DNA of 64,000 nt, from NCBI GenBank assembly GCA_017165825.1, contig CM029386.1:7179582-7243581 (forward strand). The letters run 5' to 3'. The notes under the pieces are model-generated. The model made no database searches. It was not told where the DNA came from and saw only the letters and a program-made list of their open reading frames with translations. Below, in pieces: positions 40,176 to 51,098 of the stretch. Every line of letters starts with the position of its first letter. Positions within the stretch are counted from its first letter, which is position 1. The position numbers and the translations under genes are program-made. Origin of the DNA: Hepsetus odoe. Lineage: Eukaryota; Chordata; Actinopteri; Characiformes; Hepsetidae.

Positions 40176-40767
40176 TTCTTTTTAACTGTACACCTTAGAG
40201 TTCTTAAACAGTTTTCTTCTCTCTAAAGTGAGTCCTTTCCTTACTGGTTGCACCACTTAATCTAAATTCAGAAGTATATTATAATTAGCATAAATTGGTC
40301 ATGTGTGCAGTGATCTGCAGGGAAAAAGTTAAACTCAGACTGTCAAAGGAAATGAAAGAAATTCAGTTCTGGCCACTGGGGGAGTGTCTCTTTCCAGTCA
40401 AATTAGTGTGAGGGAGAAAATGCTAAAATCTGAGCTGTGCACTGGTCAGAGTATACTTGTCCAATATTAGTAGTCTGCCTCTGCTCACATTAATGGCATC
40501 CACTCAAAACAACAGATTTCCATGAAGTCCTTGCTCTGTCCTGGATTTGTACTTGCTTGGGCATATGCCTTTAACATCCAAGGGCAATCAAACATGTTCA
40601 TAAATCAGTACAAGCTGTTCAGAAGTCAACTGAATTTTAGCAATACATATAGGTTGGTCTTCCAGTGTTTAGACATAATAATCATGCACCTGAGGCACTT
40701 TAAACTCTGACCAAAGTTACATTCAAATGACTGTCTACAAATAAAATTTGCTTTAAGACTATGTCTT
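40176..40767. other. Unassigned DNA
   Basis: No gene or repeat family recognised. Confidence 0.5.
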
Positions 40768-40781
40768 GACCATCACTACCA

Positions 40782-43106
40782 TCCATCCATCCATCCATCC
40801 ATTCTCCTCCGCTTATCCAAGGTCGGGTCGCGGGGGCAGCGCTCAGCAGGGATGCCCAGACTTCCCTCTCTCCAGCCACTTCTTTAGCTCCTCCCGAATT
40901 GGATCAAAGTAGTTCCCAGGCCAGCCGAAGGGCATAGTCTCTCAGCATGTGGTCTTCCCGGGAGTCTACTTTCGGTGGGACGTGCCGGAACACCTCACCA
41001 GGGGAGTGTCGGGGTTATCCTAATCAGATGCCGAGCCACCTCATCTGACTCTCTCGATCTTGGAGGGCAGCGGCTCTACTCTGGGCCCCTCCCGGATGAA
41101 TGAGCTTCTCACCCTATCTCTAAGGGAGAGCCCAGACACCCTGTGGAGGAAACTCATTTCGGCTGCTTGTATTCGCGATCTCGTTCTTTCAGTCACTACC
41201 CACAGCTCGTGACCATAGGTGAGGGTGGGAACGTAGATTGAGTAAATTGAGAGCTTTGCCTTTGGCTCAGCTCCTTCTTCACCATGGACCCGGCCTTGAG
41301 CCGCATCCACTGCGGATGCTGCCCTGATCCGCCTGTCGATCTCCCGCTCCATTCTACCCTCACTCATGAACAAGATCCCAAGATACTTAAACATCTCCAC
41401 TTGGGGCAGGATCTCACTCCCAACCCTGAGAGGGCACTCCACCCTTTTCGGCTGGGGACCATGGCCTCAGATTTGGAGGTGCTGATTCTCATCCCAGCCA
41501 CTTCACTTTCGGCTGCGAACCGATCCAGTGAGCTGAAGATCGCGGCTGATGAGACCAGCAGCACAGCGTCATCTGCAAAGCAGACCAATCCTGAGCCCAC
41601 TAAACCGGACCCCCTTAACGCCCTAGCTGCGCCTAGAAATCCTGTCCATTAAAGTTATGAACAGGATCGGTGGCAAAAAGGAGCAGCCCCTGGCGGAGTC
41701 CAACTCACGAAACAGGTTAGACTTACTGCCGGCAATGGGACCAAGCTCTGACACCGATTGTACACAGGGACCGGGACAGCCCTTAACAGGGGAATCCGAT
41801 GCCCCATGCTCCCGGTACCCCACAGGACTCCCCGAGGACATGGTGAATGCCTCTCAAAGTCCACAAAGCACATGCCAGACTGGTTGGGCAAGAGCTCCCC
41901 CATGCACCCTCCAGGACCCTGCCAAGGGTGTGGGGCTGCAGTCCACTGTTCCATGACCTGATGAAAACCACCTGCTCCTCACCAGATCCGAGGATTGCCG
42001 ACTATCCGGCGGACCCTCCTTTCCAGGACCCTGAATAGACTTTCCCGGGAGGCTGAGAAGTGTGGCAATCCCTCTATAGTTGGAACACACCCTCGGTCCT
42101 TTTAAAGAGAGGGACCACCACCCGATTTGTAATCCCAGAGCAATCCCCGATGTCCATGCGATGTTGCAGAGGCGTGTCAGCCACTGACAGTCCTACAACA
42201 TCCAGAACCTTCAGGAACTCATCACCCCCAGAGCCACTGCCACCGAGGGAGCTTTGACCACCTCGGCAACCTCAGCCCCAGAGATGGAAAGTCCACCTCT
42301 ATGTCCCCAGGCTCTGCTTCCTCATCAGAAGGCATGTTGGGGGAATTAAGAAGGTCTTTGAAGTATTCCCCCCACCAACCCACAATGTCCCGAGTCGAGG
42401 TCAGCAGCACACTATCCCCACTATACACTGTGTTGACTGTGCACTGCTTTCCCCTTCTGAGACGCCGGATGGTGGACCAGAATCTCCTCAAGCGTCACAG
42501 TCTTTCTCCATGGCCTCACCAAACTCCTCCCACGCCCGAGTTTTTGCCTCAGCAACCACCTAAGCCGCATTCCGCTTGGCCTGCCGGTACCTATCAGTTG
42601 CCTCCAGAGCCCCACTGGCCAAAAAGGCCCGGAAGGAATCCTTCTTCAGCTTGATGGCCTCCCTCACCCCCGGTGTCCTGCCAGTTCTCTGGATTGCACC
42701 ACGCGACTTAGGCACCGGAAACCTTACGACCACAGCCTGGTCAGCCGCCTCCACAATGGAGCGCGAACATCAATCCATTCAGACTCAGCGTCCGCACCTC
42801 CAGGATGTGGTTAAGCTTTGCGGAGGTGGGGTTGAAGTTCGTCCTGACAGGGACTCTGCCAGGCGTTCCCAGCAGAGACCCTCACAACCGTTTATACCCA
42901 GGCCTGACGGCATCCCTCCCCAAAAGCGTCGTCCAAATGTTGCATTCATCGCAGATGTCTGAACCGCTCTTTGTCTTCTCACCCCTGGGACCTGTTGCCT
43001 TGGAGATTTGCCCCTGCAGAGAGACATAAAGCCCCCGACAACATAGCTCCCAGGATCATTGGGACACGCAAACCCCTCCACCACGATAAGGTGGCAGTTC
43101 AAGGAG
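40782..43106 (-). mobile_element. RTE/Rex3-like LINE, 5'-truncated
   Basis: The 3' end lies at the left with (CCAT)n. The 14-bp target duplication GACCATCACTACCA is perfect (40768-40781, 43107-43120). Minus-strand coding pieces span the pre-RT region to the C-terminus. Assignment to Rex3/RTE rests on the C-terminal protein sequence and the GATG-type tail. Confidence 0.9.
41041..43102 (-). pseudogene. RTE/Rex3-like LINE protein, multiply frameshifted
   Basis: In minus order: 42785-43102 (HLIVVEGFACPNDPGSYVVG), 42560-42754 and 42222-42491 (RRFWSTIRRLRRGKQCTVNT, GEYFKDLLNSPNMPSDEEAE), 41854-42090 (CSNYRGIATLLSLPGK, the early RT region), 41364-41600 (GLVCFADDAVLLVSSAAIFS with the catalytic FADD box), and 41041-41442 (QVEMFKYLGILFMSEGRMER through KLSIYSIYVPTLTYGHELWV). 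The protein would copy its RNA by target-primed reverse transcription. At least six frame changes make it dead. The endonuclease is mostly lost by 5' truncation. Confidence 0.87.
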
Positions 43107-43120
43107 GACCATCACTACCA

Positions 43121-43917
43121 CTATTGTGAATATGTGGGCATACATGCTGCACATATGGCAAAAGTATTTCAGATACACACAAGTAGTTTGTTACTTATTA
43201 GGCTGGATCATTTCAAAATAAGTAATTTGCTAACATTAGCAATGCATTGACTTTTTGTAATGTGTAATACATTTTTATTTAGTTTAACAGACACTGCATA
43301 AATAGTTTACAATGCATTTCTGTGCAATTAATTTGTGGAAAAAGGACTGTGGGAACCTTCTGACTTTACTATGTAAGCTTTCAGCAGTAGCTCCGGTCAC
43401 ATACAGGTCACATAAAAATATTTTACCTTTTATTAAAATATTGCGTGAAGGGTTACGTTGAAGAGTTCTTATTTTCTGATTACAGATCTACACATTTTGG
43501 TAAAATCTAAAAGCAGAAAACAGTGCTCTATAAGGATGACAGGAAGGTTGTGATTTAAGTATTTTGGCACTGCAGAAATAAGCTTTGGCTTCTTGGTGAT
43601 GTTTCCAGCAGTCGTGCCATTCCTTGACTTGAGTGACTGAGTTATTGTTAACCAGATGTGGAGACAGTGATGCCTTAGCAGTTTGGCACTTGACCATATG
43701 ATTGGAAGGTCCTGAGACTTAAAAGAAACTACTACAAATCATTCAACGTTGTATGGTTCTGATAAGCCTCTGTGAATATCAATGGCTTGCTGCAATAAAT
43801 AAATAAATAAATAAATAAAAAAAGAAAAAAAAAACTTTAGTGATCCTGAGAGAAATTGTATAAGATCATTTGGAAAGACTAAGCTCTTAAATATCACACA
43901 CATATCTGTGTGAGTGT

Positions 43918-43956
<39 letters not shown>

Positions 43957-43981
43957 GTTTATGTATATACATATATGTATG
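43121..43981. other. Unassigned DNA with simple repeats
   Basis: Contains (AAAT)n at 43796-43820 and (TG)n at 43918-43953. No gene seen. Confidence 0.5.
43918..43953. repeat. (TG)n microsatellite
   Basis: About 17 TG units. Confidence 0.96.
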
Positions 43982-44106
43982 TTCCTGCGATGGGCTGGCG
44001 ACCTGTCCAGGGTGCGTCCCCCGTCCTCGCCCTGTGTGCGCTGGGTTGGACGACAGCACCCCCCCGCGACCCCGTTTGGGACAAGCGGCAGATAATGGAT
44101 GGATGG
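43982..44106 (+). mobile_element. SINE family B, 5'-truncated
   Basis: Only the tail is present: TTCCTGCGATGGGCTGGCGA ... GACAAGCGGCAGATAATGG and (GGAT)n. The 11-bp target duplication ATATATGTATG is perfect (43971-43981, 44107-44117), so truncation happened at insertion. Confidence 0.92.
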
Positions 44107-44117
44107 ATATATGTATG

Positions 44118-44552
44118 TTAAACATGTTATAAATTTCTCTCGGGATCAGTGAAGTTTATATATTTATATACTTTTTAAGCAGTCTTAACCGTACCTAAAC
44201 AGCTACAGGACATTCATTAGTTTCTTTATTTTACAGAAACTTGCTTTTGGAGGGGATTGTTTCCGTTTACTTCCCCGTTGTTTTGGTCTATTAAATCATT
44301 TTAAACGCTACTTTTGACTGATGACTGATTTTAATGTGTTCACTGCCAGTGTGTCTAAAACGTTTCTCCTCAGGTGCTGCAGTGAGGAGCTGCTCAGTAC
44401 ACACATACGAGGAGGGGGCCAGACCCCCAAAGCTGAAGTGTGTGTGCGTGCGTGTGTGTGTGTTCGGCGACGTCGGCTCAGAGCTGGCTGAGATTTCAAC
44501 TCGCCAACACGGCAAGAGGCTGCTGGTTCCCCTCCTTGAGCTGAAGCTGAAA
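44118..44552 (+). promoter_or_regulatory. Presumed promoter and 5' untranslated region of the exon at 44553
   Basis: Compared with its surroundings this stretch is richer in GC and CpG from about 44350 on, and has a (TG)n-like patch at 44440-44463. No clear TATA box; TCTATTAAATC at 44288 is a weak candidate. TTTCTCCTCAG at 44363-44373 could be a splice acceptor, in which case part of this is an intron. No transposon is recognised. Confidence 0.35.
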
Positions 44553-44604
44553 ATGTTCCTCAAATCCATCTGTTTGCTGGGATTGCTGGTCTGCGGCAGC
44601 CAAG
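44553..44604 (+). CDS. Candidate first coding exon: signal peptide, phase-1 donor
   Basis: The ATG at 44553 opens MFLKSICLLGLLVCGSQ plus one base, then the donor CAAG|GTAAGA at 44604/44605. The peptide is a textbook secretory signal: a short basic start (Lys4), a hydrophobic core (ICLLGLLV), and small residues (C, G, S) before the expected cleavage site, completed by the next exon's first two bases. A signal-peptide exon ending in phase 1 is typical of secreted and cell-surface proteins with immunoglobulin, fibronectin or similar modules. The frame is open upstream to 44334, but that part looks like 5' untranslated sequence. The peptide resembles the NCAM2 signal peptide as I remember it; this is too short to name the gene. 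No second exon is found before 64000. Confidence 0.5.
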
Positions 44605-45527
44605 GTAAGAGATGCGTCTGACAGCGAGGAACTAGTTGGGCTTTTCCTCCCCCTCTATTAGCTCAATGTATTCGGTTTAGGAAGAAGGAGGATGCGCTTG
44701 AAATCTTGAAGGCAGGATCGAGAGCAGAAGGCTTACTTTACCAGAATTTGGGAGTTGAGGCGCGTCCCTCTCAGGAAAATGTTTGATCCACAGTGTTGGC
44801 TCTGGATTCAGAGCTGCTGTGCTGATTTCATGTGTATGCACTCTCTGTGTTTTCACGATTGATTGACAAGCTGTCACTCAGCTTTATCTGTTGGACATGC
44901 ACATTCATTTCCACTTGCCAGATGAAGCAGAATAAATAACTTAGGCTTTATTTGGTGATGGAGCTTTGTCAAGGATTGAGGTGGAGCCATGTGCTTAGAA
45001 ATACATGGACACTGAAGTGCTTTTTAATTCTCTATTTGAAAAGTTGAGGTTATACTTCACTGGAATCTTCCTGATTTATGTATTAATTTATTTATTTGCC
45101 TTTTTTTTCTTAGCAGTAATTAAATGTTTCTTTTTGGGTGCACACCTGGTATATCAAGCACATTCTTGCACTTAAGCAAAAGTCTGAAATGTGTCAGTTT
45201 TAAAAGTAGTGCAAGAAGGCTACACTGTTGTGTATAGGCTGCTGTACAAGATTTGTGGGGAAGGCTGTCTCCTCGTTCTATGTACTGAGGAAGAATAAGA
45301 AGTGTTTTTTGATGGATTGCTGCAGTCTAAGATACTCAGGCATCTTTGCCATCATCAGTCAGATACACTCACTCAGGGTGAGAAGATGCAAATCCAGTTC
45401 CTTTGATACAACAACAGGTGGTGGTAGAGTGCTGCATGTCGGTTCAAAGTTGTGAGGGTACAGCAGAAAGCAATGCAATCAACCTATCTGAGCAAGCGAG
45501 AAGACATAAAGTTCATTTGCAGGAACA

Positions 45528-45598
<71 letters not shown>

Positions 45599-46581
45599 CA
45601 TAAGCTATGGTCTCATTTTCAAAAACCAAGAATGCAAAGATTCAGATTTGGTATCCATCCTTGTCTGTAAATTCACTGTGCTGAAGGTGACAAAACTGCT
45701 GAAAGTGACAAAAAAAATCTCATCATAGATCACCTGCATAACATCATAGGGTCATAGGAGTGACTATTCTGAGAACTTCTTTCAATGGACAAACCTGGTA
45801 CACACTTGTAAATGCATATATAAGTATTCAGCTGAAGCACTGTTTGACTTTTAAAAGTAGGCTATCATACAGTAACTACTCAAATACTCTTCAACACTAC
45901 ACAAAAACACACAAAAAAAAATACGCAGCTAAGAACATGATAACAAAAAAAATTCATGATATATTTATTAATGGATTGGATTTTCTTCCTGATTTTCTGG
46001 TCCACCATTTTACTGGTCATCTAACAGCCTTACTTAAATAAACAAAAGCAAGTTTTGCATGTGACTGCATAGTCTTTAGTTTGAGCATTTATTATTTTTT
46101 TTTATTGCATGTTTTCTTTCTGTTAACTGTTATTCTTGCATTTGTTAATGTGTGGGAGAGAGCAGCAGTCACAATTAAAGTTTTGTCCAAAGTTAAAAAG
46201 TGCTTTACTTATATTTTCATTCACTATTAAAAAATCAATTATTCAAAATAGTTTCTCACTTTAGTCTCTCACACGTTAGATTAGTACTTTATAGTAGTAT
46301 AAATATACAAAATCACTTTAAGTTATTAAAAAACACGTACTTTTTTTTCACTCAAAGTTTTTTTAGGGAGCCATACGTGGTCCCTTCATACCAACAGTCA
46401 AATTATTATTTTTGACATTTTTATCTTTAAAGGTATGCCTATGTGCTTTGTAGAGAAATATGTATTTGCGAAGCTTATACATTTAATGCCAGTAAAGAGT
46501 CAAGCAAAATGTAGTGCATCCTAAAAGCCTCATTCATTTAAGCCAACCACTACGGTGCACAAGCCAGTGTACTGATTTTTA
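44605..46581. other. Putative start of a long intron; AT-rich
   Basis: Follows the candidate splice donor. Contains a (TA)n array at 45531-45594 and otherwise AT-rich sequence without recognised exons or repeats. Confidence 0.4.
45531..45594. repeat. (TA)n microsatellite
   Basis: About 32 TA units. Confidence 0.97.
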
Positions 46582-46673
46582 CTAGTCCCAAGCCTGGTTA
46601 AATGGAGAGATTTAAATCAGAAACCGCATCAGTGTAAAACTTTGGCCTGATTAATATGTGGACAACAAAACAG
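46582..46673 (+). mobile_element. RTE LINE 5' untranslated fragment
   Basis: AGTCCCAAGCCTGGTTAAAT, GTAAAACTTTGGCCTGATTA and ATATGTGGACAACAAAAC parallel the 5' end of the RTE LINE at 50045-55165 read on its own strand (AGTCCCAAGCCTGGATACAT, CCTGATCAATATGTGGGCAG). Confidence 0.65.
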
Positions 46674-46926
46674 ATTTCCTTCTAATTGATTAGATACACA
46701 TGTTTCATAAACATTACTGCATCTTAGTTGAAGATAATTTAGCTAATTGCATACCTTGTTAATAAAGGTGCACATCTGAAAGGCTTTGTTCTTTGAGTTT
46801 CTCACCAGAAACACTGGAAATACTGACTTGTTCAGCATTTGGAGTGTCATGGGAAGGGAAAAAGACATGCAGTATACTGGACCAGCCTAAAAGGTTTTCC
46901 TTTCATTGTGATATGTTAATGATAGC

Positions 46927-47192
46927 TGTCACGGTTTAGTTTCATTTAGGTTACGATAGAGGGTGCTCTGTTCTGACTGAGCACACCTGTGCCCGGATGA
47001 GCCCATTGGGAGCTGGCTATTTAAGCCCCAAAGTGTCAGAACAGAGCATGGCTCATTCACATAGGCTAAGCCTTAATGTAATGTGGTTTTAGTTTCTTGA
47101 GTCTTGTTTACATTTTACCACTGGATAATAAAGTCATGTTCTTGATCCCTGTCTCTGCGTTGACGTCCTACCCACACCCCAGCAGCGTTACA
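46927..47192 (+). mobile_element. Solo LTR of the cargo-LTR family
   Basis: TGTCACGG ... GCGTTACA, flanked by ATAGC (46922-46926) and ACAGC (47193-47197), one mismatch. Contains GCTCTGTTCTGACTGAGC, GTCAGAACAGAGC, TATTTAAGCCCC and an ATAAAG poly(A)-like signal near 47128. Confidence 0.9.
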
Positions 47193-47197
47193 ACAGC

Positions 47198-47975
47198 CTA
47201 GCTGAAATCTATGTATGCACTGAACCATGTGCACTGAAACAAACCTGTTTTTGAATCACCAGATTTAGACCAGTGAAAAACTGGTGTTTTAAAAAGAGGT
47301 GCTGGTGGTTACACGTTTTTAAGGAAACTGCTTTGGATTCATATATCTGTCCTACAAAACTAAATATCAATGATATAATACAATAAAAGTAATTTTGTAT
47401 TTATTAATATTGCAGACAAGAAGGTTTTACTGTATTACTATAAAGCCTTGTAAGTTATTGAAAAGTAATTAACCTCTTTTGTATGTTTTATGCTGAAAAA
47501 AAAAAGTATTAAAAAAAAGAACTTAGAAAATGCATCCTCCTCAATCAACATCAGCATTCTGCCTCCCTCCCTTTGTGTCAGTTTGCTGCTAATGTCCCTC
47601 TGGTGCTTTATATGTGCTTATGTATGTTTTTTTTTTTTTTTTTTTTAAATATCACAGCTTGGTGAATTATGAATTGGTGAAGTGAATTATGTGCTCAGTG
47701 GTCTTGGCAAAGGCCATCTAGCACTATGCTAAGTGCCATAATTAAGAGATTTCTCTGAATTGTAGGGAGGAATGTCAGCACCAGGAGTGTTACAATATTT
47801 ATGTAATGGAGCGAGAGTGTGCTGCCTGTTGTGGAGTGTGCCTCCACAGAGACATGTACGATCTGGAGACTAGAGACGAGTACTGAGTGGATCAGAATTG
47901 AAATGCTTATGTGTTCTAGCTGCAAGGTATGCTTGATAGAAGCACAACTTTAGTAGAAACTTAGACTAGCAAGTA
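47198..47975. other. Unassigned DNA
   Basis: AT-rich with a poly(T) run at 47628-47646. No gene or known repeat recognised. Confidence 0.45.
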
Positions 47976-48563
47976 TCTACAGGCTCTTGGATCAGCCACT
48001 TGCAGGTCTCCTTGATCATGTTATTTTCATAGCAATAATATTTAAAGAGTATGCCCAAGCCAAGTACTACAGTCACTTTCAAAAGTATTGAAATAGCAAG
48101 GCTAATTATTTATTTACTTACATACTTACTTTTTTGTCATGTACTGATGACATTTGGGTTTGAAATCAAAAGATGAATATAAGAGATTACATTTTACATT
48201 TTTTGCTGGTATTTAGATTTAGAAATGTTAAATTACATAGAACTACATAGAATTACATAGAACATAGCTATTGGGAGACAGTAATGAAGTTGACGCGGGG
48301 TTTGTCTACAGGCTCTTGGATCAGCCACTTGCAGGTCTCCTTGATCATATTATTTTCATAACAATAATATTTAAAGAGTATGCCCAAGCCAAGTACTACA
48401 GTCACATTCAAAAGTATTGAAATAGCAAGGCTAATTATTCATTTACTTGCATACTTACTTTTTTGCCATGTACTGATGCGATTTGGGTTTGAAATCAAAA
48501 GATGAATATAAGAGATTACATTAAAAATTTTTTGCTGGTATTTAGATTTAGAAATGTTAAATT
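47976..48563. repeat. Tandem duplication, unit about 329 bp
   Basis: TCTACAGGCTCTTGGATCAG starts at 47976 and again at 48305. The two units agree closely up to TTAAATTACATAGAACATAG. CAGTCACTTTCAAAAGTATT inside looks like the end of a Tc1/mariner-type element, so part of the unit is transposon-derived. Confidence 0.9.
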
Positions 48564-49574
48564 ACATAGAACATAGCACCTTTCATGTCTGACCACTCAC
48601 ATCTTGCAAAGCACATTGTTACCTAAATGATAAATGGAAGTATTGAAAGAATGGATGAGAGACAGTGAAAGATATTGAAAGATGAAGAGAGGTACATTGT
48701 GTAAAAGATATAGTAGCTTGCATCCCACAAAGTAATGTGATTTAAATCTATTCCTGTACCAGATTTCCATGCGGGCCTATCACAGTGAAGTTCCCCATTT
48801 GAATGCACTGACTCATCAGGGCTTTATGTTTCATCAATCTCTCACCAGCCCAACTGCGTGTCAAGTCCTGGAAAACCTATTTAATAACTGCAGCAGGGAT
48901 GGTTGGAGTTTGGGGGGGGGGAGAGTCCTCAGCAGCTTGGCAAGACAGAGCGGAGTTCTCTTCAGCCCCATGGACAGCTGCAAGTGGGCGTTGAGCATGG
49001 TCAGGCAGACTTTCAAATAAGCACACCCAGGCTGAAGGGACTGCCAGCCTCTTCGACCCTCCCTCACTCTAACTCCCACTACTTCTTGCATGTCCATACC
49101 AGCCAGAGATTTCTTGGACCAACTGAGACAGGAATAAATTGTGCAGTCGGGGACGTGGCCTGGCCTAAGTTGTCTCAAAAAAGTTGGTGACCCATTTTGA
49201 CTGCTGTATAGGAGATTAACAACTATTCCAAAATGTGCCCATTTACCAACAAAGAAAATAAAATTTCTTCTGAAGTATCATTCTAGTATCATTCTAGTAT
49301 TATTGTGAAATAGATGGCCAGTCAAACAGGAAGTCAGAAATGTCAGAAATTCCTTGTCTGACAAAGTGAAGGGATTTTTAGGTGATTGAAGTACTTAGTC
49401 AAGAAATTGTGTATCTATTGTGTGAGGAAGCATAGGTCTTGGCATATGAGCACTGAACTCATTTATTTATGCTCTTTTGCAAGATCACCTATTTCATAAA
49501 CACTGTGTGGTTAGGCCCAGCAAGGCTTTTCATTTTGAGATACATTATTAAGACTGAGTATGTGACAAATGGCT
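48564..49574. other. Unassigned DNA
   Basis: 48769-49020 (plus) and 48861-49178 (minus) stay open for 80-105 codons, but show no recognisable protein and no splice-site support. Confidence 0.4.
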
Positions 49575-49614
49575 GTCTCCCAATAGCTGTTAATAATAAC
49601 AGCTATTGGGAGAC
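49575..49614. repeat. Perfect 18-bp palindrome, 4-nt loop
   Basis: GTCTCCCAATAGCTGTTA, then ATAA, then its exact complement. The right arm and what follows (GTAATGAAGTTGATGCGGGG) repeat the sequence at 48262-48300. Confidence 0.95.
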
Positions 49615-49688
49615 TGTAATGAAGTTGATGCGGGGTTTGTTTCCTCAACTTTATCAAACTGCTGAGGCTTTAATTCTTAAAATATATT

Positions 49689-49799
<111 letters not shown>

Positions 49800-50422
49800 A
49801 CACAACCATGCATGCCTATAATTAGTGGTTAATACTAATCTGGACCTGACCTTTTCTCAAACAGCAAAGGCTGGAGTGTTGTCGTAGGGGTAGTGGGCCA
49901 GGGTTTATCAATAGTGTATGTCCAGTAGCCACTGTTTTTCTGTTCGTGGAGCTATAGATGGAATGCGAAGAAAGGCCTGCCTTAAGTGTTAAAAAAATAC
50001 TGAGCAAAAATGAGTATTCTAGTTGAGATGGTACCTGTTGGCCTAATTCTTCTTCTTCTTCTTATTCTTCTTTGTTTTTCGGCTGCTCCCATTCAGGGGT
50101 CACCACAACGGATCAGCAGTCTCCATTTCTTCCTGTACTCAGGATCTTCGTCCTTCAAACCAACCACTTGTCCTCTCTCACCATTTCCATAAACCTCCTC
50201 TTTGATCTTCCTCTAATCTTATTTCCTGGCAGCTCCATCTTCAACATCCTCTCCCAATATATAATCCTCATCGCTCCTCTGGACATGTCCAAACCAATGC
50301 AACCTTGCTTATTTGTCTCCTAAACATCTAACCTGAGCTGCCCAACTAATATACTGATTTCTAATCTTGTCCATGCTTATCACACCCAACGAAAATCTCA
50401 TCATTTTTAACTCTGACACCTC

Positions 50423-50619
50423 ATTACATTTACATTTCTGGCATTTAGCAGACGCTTTTATCCAGAGTGATTTACAACTCCTGATTACAGGGACAGCCCC
50501 CCTGGAGAAAGTTTGATTAATAGTTTTGCTCAGGAACCCAATGTTAAAAGTTTTGGAGGTGGAATTTGAACCTGCAAACTCTTGGTCTGTAGGTGGGTAT
50601 CCTACTACTAGACCACCAC
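50423..50619 (-). mobile_element. SINE (ACATTTA-type)
   Basis: CATTTACATTTCTGGCATTT, AGCAGACGCTTTTATCCAGA, GCTCAGGAACCCAATG and GAACCTGCAAACTC. CACCTC on both sides (50417-50422, 50620-50625) is a possible short target duplication. It interrupts the RTE LINE. Confidence 0.8.
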
Positions 50620-50949
50620 CACCTCCAGCTCCGCCTCCTCTCTTTTTGTCAGTGCCACTATCTCCAACCCATACAACATAGTTAGTCTCACTACTGTCCT
50701 GTAAACCTTCCCTTTCACTCTTGCTGGTACCCGTCTGTCACAAATCATTTCAGCCATTCTCCACGCATTCCAAGCTGCCTGCACTCTCTTCTTCACCTCT
50801 CTTCCACAATCGCTGTTACTCTGAACTATTGATCCCAAGTATTTAAATCCCTCCACCTTTGTCACTTCTGCTCTGTGCATCCTAACCATTCCACTTTCTT
50901 CCCTTTCACTCACACTCATGTATTCTGTCTTTGTCCTGCTCACTTTCAT
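50608..50949 (-). pseudogene. RTE LINE reverse transcriptase, C-terminal part
   Basis: Minus frame MKVSRTKTEYMSVSEREESG, then VTKVEGFKYLGSIVQSNSDC, then RRVPARVKGKVYRTVVRLTM, then LYGLEIVALTKREEAELEV. This is the thumb and C-terminal region of RTE-like RT; KYLGS and LYGLE are its typical anchors. The catalytic core lies beyond the Tc1 insertion, where only KSTTDAMFALKVLMEKYREG and HCAFVDL (52748-52890) survive. The FADD box itself is not seen, so it was probably deleted with the sequence around 51050-51098. Confidence 0.85.
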
Positions 50950-51098
50950 TCCTCTTCTCTCTCTAGAGCATATCTCCTTCTCTCCAGGTTCAAGCTGCTC
51001 CTTACTCAGTGCTGATCATTGATGAAATCCAAACTCTGTCTTGAATGCATCCGTCACTCCCACTGCAGATTTCACCAGTGTCACAATGCCCTCATAAA

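Noticed and set aside
48769..49190. Overlapping 80-105 codon frames on both strands
   Set aside because: No recognisable domain, no splice context and no conservation evidence; equally open on both strands, which suggests chance.
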